From: DATGQT01 sp033720695
GTDB lineage: Bacteria; Bacteroidota; Rhodothermia; Rhodothermales; Rubricoccaceae
NCBI GenBank assembly: GCA_033720695.1
Contig: JAWWCA010000166.1
Location: forward strand, 1 to 8,109
Length of the DNA stretch: 8,109 bases
Direction of reading: 5' to 3'
The notes beneath the pieces were generated by a model that made no database searches, had not been told where the DNA came from, and saw only the letters and a program-made list of their open reading frames with translations. A program made the translations under genes and the position numbers. Of this stretch, positions 1 to 4,768 are shown in pieces (the stretch's first letter is position 1; each line of letters starts with the position of its first letter).

Positions 1-492
1 CGGGGGGGCGGCGCGCCGGGGGGGGGGGGGGGGCGGCGGGGGGAGGCGCCCCGCCACCACCTCAGCCTCGCCGTCGGCAGCGTCCGCCTCACCGAGCGGT
101 GCTTCCACACGGTGCCGCCCGGCGCCGCAGCCGTCGGGGCGGCCGAGGCGGTCGTGGACAACGCCCTGGCCGCCGTGCCGGTGGAGGCGATGCGCGGGCT
201 CCCGCTCGTGGAGGGGGGGGGCACGGCCCGGGTGCTGGCCGCCCTCCTGGGCGCGCCGGGCGCGGCGCCGGAGATCTCCCGCCCCACCGTCCGGGCGTGG
301 CGCGACCGGCTCCTCGCCCTGCGCCCCGAGGCCGTGCGCGCCCTCGCCCCCGACCTCCTCACCGGCCGCGAGGACGTGTCGGCCGCGGCCCTCCTCCTCC
401 TGGAGCGCGCCATGGGCCGGCTCGGCGCCGAGGCGTTCATCGCCAGCCCCGGCGGCCTCCGCCACGGCCTCGCGCTCGAGGCGGCCGGGTAG
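1..492 (+). CDS. Ppx/GppA-family phosphatase, C-terminal part (5'-truncated at the window edge)
   Basis: The gene enters from the left edge in frame 1 and stops at TAG 490-492, leaving about 163 residues. The stretch reading SLAVGSVRLTER (from about base 61) matches the 'lpLGaVRLTE' signature that follows the phosphate-binding loop of exopolyphosphatase / guanosine pentaphosphatase proteins. Downstream, GGTARVLAALLG (about base 217) is the second glycine motif of the ASKHA fold. The end, with ISRPTVRAWRDRLLAL, an AAALLLLERAMGRLGAE helix and a final GGLRHGLAL, is the usual C-terminus of the short (~300 residue) Ppx form. Such enzymes hydrolyse polyphosphate or the gamma phosphate of pppGpp in the cytoplasm; which substrate applies cannot be told here. 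The N-terminal half, with the DxGGGS loop, is missing. The first ~35 bases (a 7-G run and a 16-G run) encode an implausible glycine string and probably contain sequence errors. Confidence 0.82.
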   Translation, partial: RGGGAPGGGGGRRGEAPRHHLSLAVGSVRLTERCFHTVPPGAAAVGAAEAVVDNALAAVPVEAMRGLPLVEGGGTARVLAALLGAPGAAPEISRPTVRAWRDRLLALRPEAVRALAPDLLTGREDVSAAALLLLERAMGRLGAEAFIASPGGLRHGLALEAAG

Positions 493-524
493 GGGAGGGG
501 GCGCCTCCTGGGGACGCCTCCCCT
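491..524 (+). terminator. Possible weak hairpin terminator after the Ppx/GppA gene
   Basis: AGGGGAGG (491-498), overlapping the stop codon, is perfectly complementary to CCTCCCCT (517-524). The 18-base loop can form a competing inner GGAGG/CCTCC pair. Only a short T-rich stretch (TTTCATCC) follows, so termination here is plausible but not certain. It would separate the phosphatase from mrp. Confidence 0.35.
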
Positions 525-604
525 TTCATCCATTCCTCCCCGCCCCGGTGGAACAGCGCGGGTACCCTCCCGTCCATCGCCCACCGTCTCCTGCCCACCG
601 ACCC

Positions 605-1729
605 ATGGCCCTCACCCGCGACGCCGTCCTCGCCGCCCTCTCGACCGTCGAGGAGCCCGACCTCGGGCGCGACCTCGTCTCCCTCGACATGGTCCGCGAC
701 CTCGACGTCGACGGCACGGCCGTCACGTTCACCGTCGTCCTCACCACGCCGGCGTGCCCGCTGAAGGACCTCATCCGCAACCGCTGCGTGGCCGCCATCC
801 ACCGCGACGTGGACCCCGACGCCGAGGTGACGGTGAACATGGAGGCGAACGTGACGACGCCGGCCGGCCGCGCCGCCGGCCCCGACGCGATGCCGCCCGC
901 GATGGCGCAGGGCGCCGCCCGCGTCAAGAACTTCATCGCCGTGGCCTCCGGCAAGGGCGGCGTGGGCAAGAGCACCGTCGCCGCCAACCTCGCCGTGGCG
1001 CTGGCGCAGGAGGGCGCCGCCGTCGGCCTCCTCGACGCCGACATCTACGGGCCCAGCGTGCCCATGATGTTCGGGGTGCCGGCCGACGAGCGGCCCGAGG
1101 TCAACGACGACCGGAAGATCGTCCCGCTCGAGCGCTACGGCGTCAAGCTCCTCTCGATGGGGTTCCTCGTGGACGCGTACAACGCCGTCGTGTGGCGCGG
1201 CCCGATGGTGGCGCGCGCCACGCGGCAGTTCCTCGGCGACGCCGACTGGGGCGAGCTCGACTACCTCGTCCTCGACCTCCCCCCCGGCACCGGCGACATC
1301 CAGCTCACCGTCGTCCAGACCATCCCCCTCACCGGCGCCGTCATCGTCTCGACGCCGCAGCCCGTCGCGCTCGCCGACGCCCGCAAGGGCGTGGCGATGT
1401 TCGAGAAGGTCAACGTCCCCGTCCTCGGCCTCGTCGAGAACATGGCGTTCTTCTCGCCGCCGGACCTCCCCGACCGGAAGTACTACCTCTTCGGCGAGGG
1501 GGGCGCGCGGCGGCTGGCCGAGGAGTTGAAGGTGCCGCTGCTCGGCGAGGTCCCCATCGAGGAGGCCCTCCGCGAGAGCGGCGACCGCGGCGCGCCCATC
1601 GTGGTGCGCGAGCCCGAGAGCGCCAGCGCCGCCGCCCTCCGCCTCGTCGCCGAGCACACGGCGCAGCAGGTCTCCATCCGCAACGCCGAGCAGCCGCCCA
1701 CGCAACAGGTCGAGATCCTCTACCGCTGA
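605..1729 (+). CDS. mrp: Mrp/ApbC-type P-loop ATPase, Fe-S cluster carrier (374 aa)
   Basis: Mrp/ApbC (Nbp35 in eukaryotes) proteins bind and transfer Fe-S clusters to apoproteins in the cytoplasm using a deviant Walker ATPase. Residues ~4-85 form the N-terminal MIP18/DUF59 (FeS assembly P) domain, with its conserved TTPACPLKD segment around Cys51. The ATPase follows: deviant P-loop GKGGVGKS at 116-123, switch I DADIYGPS at 144-151 and DLPPGTGD at 224-231. The CxxC that binds the bridging cluster in many Mrp proteins is absent; the region after VENMAFFS reads PPDLPDRKYYLFG, a form I recognise from Bacteroidota-type homologues. I chose ATG 605 because MALTRDAVLAAL begins the family alignment; a GTG at 548 would add 19 proline/arginine-rich residues. 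Length is typical (~360-375). The NifU-domain gene 100 bases downstream supports an Fe-S role. Confidence 0.95.
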   Translation: MALTRDAVLAALSTVEEPDLGRDLVSLDMVRDLDVDGTAVTFTVVLTTPACPLKDLIRNRCVAAIHRDVDPDAEVTVNMEANVTTPAGRAAGPDAMPPAMAQGAARVKNFIAVASGKGGVGKSTVAANLAVALAQEGAAVGLLDADIYGPSVPMMFGVPADERPEVNDDRKIVPLERYGVKLLSMGFLVDAYNAVVWRGPMVARATRQFLGDADWGELDYLVLDLPPGTGDIQLTVVQTIPLTGAVIVSTPQPVALADARKGVAMFEKVNVPVLGLVENMAFFSPPDLPDRKYYLFGEGGARRLAEELKVPLLGEVPIEEALRESGDRGAPIVVREPESASAAALRLVAEHTAQQVSIRNAEQPPTQQVEILYR

Positions 1730-1798
1730 GCGCGTGCCGCGCGCCCGCCCGGCGCGCACTTCACGCAGCATGCCCGAACGGCGCCGCCGCGGGCGCGT

Positions 1799-1806
1799 TA
1801 ACTTGC
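1799..1806 (+). promoter_or_regulatory. Possible -7 promoter element upstream of the NifU-domain gene
   Basis: TAACTTGC lies 23 bases before ATG 1830 in otherwise almost A/T-free DNA. It partly matches the Bacteroidota -7 consensus TAnnTTTG. No clear TTG -33 element was seen. A 7-bp stem (1739-1745 with 1751-1757) also lies in this gap but has no T-tract, so whether mrp and the NifU gene share a transcript is open. Confidence 0.3.
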
Positions 1807-1829
1807 CCGCCGCCTAGCCCGACGCCGTC

Positions 1830-2108
1830 ATGGCCGACGCGACCCCGCCCGACCCGAACGACCCCGCCCTCCGCCGCCGCATCGAGGAGACCCTCGATAC
1901 CATCCGGCCCTACCTCATGGCCGACGGCGGCAGCGTCCGCCTCCAGACCGTCACCGACGACATGGTGGTGGAGCTGGAGCTGCTCGGCGCCTGCGGGACG
2001 TGCCCCATGAGCATGATGACGCTCCGGGCCGGGATCGAGCAGGCCATCAAGCGCGCCGTGCCCGAGGTCGTTCGGGTCGAGGCCGTCGCCCCGGCTGCCG
2101 CCTCCTGA
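1830..2108 (+). CDS. NifU C-terminal domain (Nfu-type) Fe-S scaffold/carrier protein (92 aa)
   Basis: This is a stand-alone Nfu domain. It opens with a helix (RRRIEETLDTIRPYLMADGGSVRL), where the ADGG turn is diagnostic, and continues with a beta sheet. The signature GACGTCPMSMMTLRAGIE has Cys55 and Cys58 as the CxxC that, in a dimer, holds a 4Fe-4S cluster for delivery to client proteins. The C-terminus (AVPEVVRVEAV) is also typical. At 92 residues it matches the short bacterial NifU-like proteins rather than full NifU or NfuA, which carry extra N-terminal domains. ATG 1830 is the first start and leaves a short proline-rich lead (residues 4-12). No Shine-Dalgarno sequence is visible. It follows mrp in the same direction, so the two probably act in the same Fe-S maturation route; physical interaction is not shown. 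Confidence 0.95.
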   Translation: MADATPPDPNDPALRRRIEETLDTIRPYLMADGGSVRLQTVTDDMVVELELLGACGTCPMSMMTLRAGIEQAIKRAVPEVVRVEAVAPAAAS

Positions 2109-2113
2109 GCCCT

Positions 2114-2153
2114 GCGCCCCGCCGCCCGACGCGGCGGGGCGCCGTCTTTCTTC
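2114..2153 (+). terminator. Rho-independent terminator after the NifU-domain gene
   Basis: A perfect 12-bp stem, GCGCCCCGCCGC (2114-2125) with GCGGCGGGGCGC (2131-2142), encloses the 5-base loop CCGAC. It is followed by CGTCTTTCTTC, the most T-rich run nearby. It begins 5 bases after the stop codon and should end the mrp/NifU transcript before the AP2-like gene. Confidence 0.85.
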
Positions 2154-2176
2154 ACCCCCCCTCCGCTCCCGACCGC

Positions 2177-2881
2177 ATGGACCGGAAGCATCACCACATC
2201 ACGCGCATCGACATCGAGCCGTCGGAGAAGTACCCGAAGCGGCACCCCACGCACGGCTGGCAGGTGCGCGTCCGCCGCGACGGCAAGCGGCTCTCGAAGT
2301 TCTTCGCCGACGCCCGCCACGGCGACCGCGAGGGCGCCCTCGAGGCCGCCATCCTCTACCGCGACGCCCTCCTCGACGAGCTCCCCGCCCCCGACGCCCG
2401 CCCCCGGAAGGCGTGGTCGAACACGGGCGTCGTCGGTCTCTCCGTCCGCGAGAAGAAGGAGGCGAAGCGCGACGGCGCGGCCGGCGGCAAGAGCTACGTC
2501 CAGATCAACTGGGTCGACGCCGACGGCAAGCGGCACGGCGCGTCGTTCTCGGTCGACAAGTGGGGGCTGCGGCGGGCGCTCTGGAACGGCTGCCTCCGGC
2601 TCCACCGCGAGCGGGAGGCCGCCGGGCGGCCCGTCGAGGAGCCGCACGTGATGTTCGCCCGCGCCCAGGAGCCCTTCATGGACCAGATCGAGGCCGAGAT
2701 CGCGGCCGAGCAGGCTGCGGAGGGGACGGCCCCTCCCGACCCCGCGCCGTCGCTCGGGGGGGCGGCCGCGTCGGCCCCCACGAACGGCCGGACGACGCCG
2801 CGGCCCCTCACGCCCGACGAGGAGCTGAAGCACGAGGAGAAGGCGCTCGAGCACCTCGCCAACACCCTCTTCGGGAGGTAG
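2177..2881 (+). CDS. Tandem AP2/ERF-like (integrase-type) domain protein, putative DNA-binding (234 aa)
   Basis: I recognise no named bacterial gene. Residues ~26-67 (GWQVRVRRDGKRLSKFFAD...GALEAAILYRDALL) follow the AP2/ERF pattern of three short beta strands ('W.v.i..dGk...k.F') and an amphipathic helix ('A...Y.d.ll'). Residues ~83-145 repeat it: TGVVGLSVREKK, then SYVQINWVDADGKRHGASFSV, then a LRRALWNGCLRLH helix. AP2-like domains occur in plant transcription factors and in bacterial/phage HNH endonucleases and integrases, where they bind DNA. No HNH or recombinase catalytic motif is present. The N-terminus is basic and His-rich (MDRKHHHITR), and residues ~180-212 form an Ala/Pro/Thr-rich linker before an acidic-basic helix (DEELKHEEKALEHLANTLF). 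ATG 2177 lies just after the terminator hairpin; an upstream extension would overlap the NifU gene. Fold assignment is by pattern only; function is inferred. Confidence 0.72.
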   Translation: MDRKHHHITRIDIEPSEKYPKRHPTHGWQVRVRRDGKRLSKFFADARHGDREGALEAAILYRDALLDELPAPDARPRKAWSNTGVVGLSVREKKEAKRDGAAGGKSYVQINWVDADGKRHGASFSVDKWGLRRALWNGCLRLHREREAAGRPVEEPHVMFARAQEPFMDQIEAEIAAEQAAEGTAPPDPAPSLGGAAASAPTNGRTTPRPLTPDEELKHEEKALEHLANTLFGR

Positions 2882-2892
2882 CGTCTGCGGGA

Positions 2893-2939
2893 GGTCGCGG
2901 GGCCACGCGCCGGCCGGCCGGCCCTCAGCCCGCGAGACC
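2893..2939. terminator. Palindrome-rich hairpin between convergent genes, possible bidirectional terminator
   Basis: GGTCGCGGG (2893-2901) pairs with CCCGCGAGACC (2929-2939), leaving a two-base bulge. The interior carries the perfect 14-base palindrome GCCGGCCGGCCGGC (2909-2922). It fills the 64-base gap between the stops of the AP2-like gene (plus) and the toast-rack-like gene (minus). No T-tract is present on either strand, so a terminator role rests on position and stem strength. Confidence 0.45.
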
Positions 2940-2945
2940 GCCGCA

Positions 2946-3911
2946 CTAGTCCGCGAGCCGGACGCGCACGTTGCCGGGCCCGGCGTTCACCGCAATCCGG
3001 AGGGCGAGGCCGTCGGCGCCGGGGGTGGCCCACCGGCTCTTGCCGCGGCGCTCGAAGGCCGACGGGACGTCCACGTGGGTTGCGAACGAGGAGGGCGCGT
3101 CGAGGACAACGGGGAGGCCGGCGGGGAGGACGAGCGTGAGCGCCGCCATGCCCACGTTCACGTTCGCCGTGGCTCCGGGATCGGGCGCGGCGCCGGAGAA
3201 GTCGAGCGTGAAGTCGCCCGCGTCCCCGTTGAAGTCGAGCCGCTGGAAGCGGGCGTTGCCGAGGCCGCGGGCCTCGAAGTTCGAGAGGCCCGCGGAGATC
3301 GCCAGGCGCTCGAGCGGGACGGGGTTGGGGGCGTCGAAGCGCAGCCTGGCCTTCGTCATGCCGCAGTCGAGGGCGAGGGCGGCGAGGGGGATGCCGGAGA
3401 AGTCGAGGTCGGCCTCGGCAGCGCCAAGGGAGAGGGTGAGGTCGAGCGGGACGCGCTCGGAGAAGTAGAGGCGCCAGGCGTTCCCGCGGGTCGCGCGGAC
3501 GCCGCGGAGCGAGACCTCCTCGCCGCCGAGCGAGAGCGACACACGGGCCCGGTCGCCCGCCGTCTCGCCCTCGAAGCGGGGCCGGAGCCGATCGCTCGTG
3601 AGGTCCACCTCGGCCTGGAAGAGCGCCTCGTCCTCCGCCGTCGGGCCCACGCGGACGGCGCCGAGCGCGACCTCGAGGTCGGCGTCGAGGACCTCGGCGT
3701 CGCCCTCGTCCTGGAGCTCGAAGAAGTAGCGCACCACCTCCACCGGCGCCCCCGCCGGCAGCGACGCCTGCTCGCCGTTCCACAGGAACACGAACGACGA
3801 GGCGGCGAACGCGAGCCCGCCCACGACCACGACGACGAGCCCGGCCAGGAGCCCGATGCGGAGGGCGCGGCGGCTGGTGGGGCGGGGAGCGATCGGGTCG
3901 AGCGGGGGCAT
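2946..3911 (-). CDS. Single-pass membrane protein with LiaF-C/toast-rack-like beta-repeat domain (321 aa)
   Basis: Residues 1-18 are cytoplasmic with a basic patch (PTSRRALR). Residues ~19-43 (IGLLAGLVVVVVGGLAFAASSFVF) form one membrane helix, and the remaining ~275 residues should lie outside the membrane. The outer part is beta-rich. From ~155 it repeats a pattern: LDLTLSLGAAEADLDFSGIPL, then LALDCGMTKARLRFD, LAISAGLSNFEARGLG, LDFNGDAGDFTLDFSG and VNVGMAALTLVLPAGL. Such 'sGag...l.l' ladders are typical of LiaF C-terminal / toast-rack and DUF4097-like right-handed beta folds, seen in envelope-stress sensing proteins. No catalytic motif or zinc anti-sigma motif (HxxxCxxC) is visible; the single Cys183 sits in the ladder. 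The gene lies 101 bases downstream of an ECF sigma factor on the same strand, so co-transcription and an envelope-related role are plausible, but unproven. The family name is by pattern. Confidence 0.8.
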   Translation of the reverse strand: MPPLDPIAPRPTSRRALRIGLLAGLVVVVVGGLAFAASSFVFLWNGEQASLPAGAPVEVVRYFFELQDEGDAEVLDADLEVALGAVRVGPTAEDEALFQAEVDLTSDRLRPRFEGETAGDRARVSLSLGGEEVSLRGVRATRGNAWRLYFSERVPLDLTLSLGAAEADLDFSGIPLAALALDCGMTKARLRFDAPNPVPLERLAISAGLSNFEARGLGNARFQRLDFNGDAGDFTLDFSGAAPDPGATANVNVGMAALTLVLPAGLPVVLDAPSSFATHVDVPSAFERRGKSRWATPGADGLALRIAVNAGPGNVRVRLAD

Positions 3912-3915
3912 CGGA

Positions 3916-3953
3916 GCGCCCTACGGCGCCGGCGTCGCGGGGTTACAGGGCGC
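3916..3953 (-). promoter_or_regulatory. Inverted repeat in the leader of the toast-rack-like gene
   Basis: GCGCCCT (3916-3922) and AGGGCGC (3947-3953) are perfect complements. In the minus-strand transcript the 3' arm ends four bases before the ATG (3911-3909), so folding could limit start-codon access. No Shine-Dalgarno sequence is present. Regulation is inferred only. Confidence 0.3.
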
Positions 3954-3967
3954 ACGCGGCCCGCTCG

Positions 3968-4018
3968 TAGAGGCGCCGCGCCCTCGCGGCCCAGGCGTCT
4001 CTAGGCGCTGCCCTAGAG
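3968..4018 (-). promoter_or_regulatory. Competing stem-loops across the sigma factor stop codon
   Basis: CTCTAGG (3999-4005) pairs perfectly with CCTAGAG (4012-4018), a 7-bp hairpin with a 6-base loop that includes the sigma gene stop (4013-4015). The same CTCTA segment can instead pair, within GGCGTCTCTA (3994-4003), with TAGAGGCGCC (3968-3977) with one non-Watson-Crick position. That alternative encloses a third small stem, GCCGCG/CGCGGC (3975-3980/3985-3990). The structures are mutually exclusive, as in attenuators, but no T-tract follows any of them. Confidence 0.3.
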
Positions 4019-4639
4019 GTCCTCTCGGCGGTCCTTCAGGTACTTGTAGAGGAGCGCGCGCGCGCGGAAGATGTGGGCCTTGACGGTGCCGAGCGGGAGG
4101 TCCAGCGCCGTCGCGATCTCGTCGTAGCTCATCTCCTGCTGGTGCCGCATCACGATGACGCGGTGGTACTTCGGCGGGAGCTCCTCGATGGCCGCCGCGA
4201 TGAGGGCGTTGCGCTGGTCGGCCACGACGTGCCTGTCCGGGCGGTACGTCGTGTCGGGGAGCTCCACCTGCAGCTCGCCGTCCTTGGTCTGGAGCGGCTT
4301 GTCGATGGAGTAGGTCGGCAGCTTCTTGCGCCGGAGGTAGTCGATGGCGTGGTTCGTCGCGATCTTGTAGAGCCACGTCGAGAAGGCGTACTGCGGGGAG
4401 TACGATTCGAGCGACGAGAACGCCTTGATGAACGCCTCCTGGACGAGGTCCTCGACCTGCCGCTTGTCGCGGACGAGGCGGCCGATGTGCCGCGTGAGGG
4501 CGTCGCGGTACTTCGCGACGAGCTGCTCGTAGGCCCGCTGGTCCCCGCCGAGCGCCTGCTCGACGAGCGCCCGGTCCTGCTCGCTCGACGCCGAGGGCGG
4601 GGCGGAGCGACCGGAGTCGGTGGGAGGGGCGTCGGCCAT
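4013..4639 (-). CDS. ECF-type RNA polymerase sigma factor (208 aa)
   Basis: This is a sigma-70 family factor with only regions 2 and 4, the group IV/ECF plan. After a disordered Pro/Ser lead (1-20), sigma-2 spans ~22-106: LVEQALGGDQRAYEQLVAKYRDAL, then the core-binding motif DLVQEAFIKAF (64-74) and the -10 recognition stretch FSTWLYKIATNHAIDYLRRKK. A ~45-residue linker leads to sigma-4 (~149-203), with LPPKYHRVIVMRHQQEMSYDEIATALDL and the helix-turn-helix LPLGTVKAHIFRARALL. Length is normal for the group. ATG 4639 is preferred because sequence upstream, although open, is antisense to the peptidase gene and unlike any sigma factor. It resembles SigW/RpoE-like factors of Bacteroidota, often linked to envelope stress. 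It is divergent from the prolyl oligopeptidase gene and upstream of the toast-rack-like membrane protein. No classical anti-sigma gene is within view. Confidence 0.95.
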   Translation of the reverse strand: MADAPPTDSGRSAPPSASSEQDRALVEQALGGDQRAYEQLVAKYRDALTRHIGRLVRDKRQVEDLVQEAFIKAFSSLESYSPQYAFSTWLYKIATNHAIDYLRRKKLPTYSIDKPLQTKDGELQVELPDTTYRPDRHVVADQRNALIAAAIEELPPKYHRVIVMRHQQEMSYDEIATALDLPLGTVKAHIFRARALLYKYLKDRREDL

Positions 4640-4669
4640 GCAGCGGGGGACGGGGAGCGGGGTGTCGGC

Positions 4670-4677
4670 CGAATCTA
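4670..4677 (-). promoter_or_regulatory. Candidate -7 element of the sigma factor gene
   Basis: Read on the minus strand, the site is TAGATTCG, matching the Bacteroidota -7 consensus TAnnTTTG at five of its six defined bases. It lies 30 bases before the ATG at 4639. No convincing TTG -33 element is visible upstream. An inverted repeat, CGGGGCG/CGCCCCG (4682-4688/4699-4705), lies just upstream and could be an operator. Confidence 0.4.
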
Positions 4678-4681
4678 CGGA

Positions 4682-4705
4682 CGGGGCGTGCCGGGTGCCG
4701 CCCCG
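4682..4705. promoter_or_regulatory. Inverted repeat in the divergent sigma/peptidase promoter region
   Basis: CGGGGCG (4682-4688) and CGCCCCG (4699-4705) are perfect 7-base arms separated by 10 bases. The centre-to-centre spacing suits a dimeric regulator. In DNA this rich in G and C, short inverted repeats are common, so an operator role is only a suggestion. It sits between the candidate -7 elements of the two divergent genes. Confidence 0.22.
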
Positions 4706-4728
4706 GCGCCGCCCGCCCGGCCCCACGC

Positions 4729-4736
4729 TATTTTCC
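4729..4736 (+). promoter_or_regulatory. Candidate -7 element of the prolyl oligopeptidase gene
   Basis: TATTTTCC stands out as the only A/T-rich run of the divergent gap and partly fits the Bacteroidota -7 consensus TAnnTTTG. It lies 32 bases before the GTG start at 4769. No clear -33 element is visible. Confidence 0.35.
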
Positions 4737-4768
4737 CGGGTCCGCCCGCCCATCCGCCCGCCCCCGCC

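Noticed and set aside
1..56. G-quadruplex or phase-variation tract at the left edge
   Set aside because: The G runs sit at the very sequence end, in a conserved part of an enzyme; error is the simpler explanation.
548..604. GTG start for mrp giving 19 extra residues
   Set aside because: The added residues are Pro/Arg-rich and outside the family alignment; ATG 605 starts the conserved domain.
1739..1757. Terminator between mrp and the NifU-domain gene
   Set aside because: A 7-bp GC stem exists but no T-rich run follows, and such stems are frequent in this base composition.
437..1771. Long minus-strand open frame opposite mrp
   Set aside because: It is a shadow of high-GC codon bias; the translation is low-complexity Arg/Glu/Asp/Val/Gly with no family resemblance, while the plus strand encodes a full Mrp protein.
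4073..4768. In-frame upstream extension of the peptidase on the plus strand
   Set aside because: It lies opposite the sigma factor gene; the GTG at 4769 starts a proper signal peptide and gives the normal family length.
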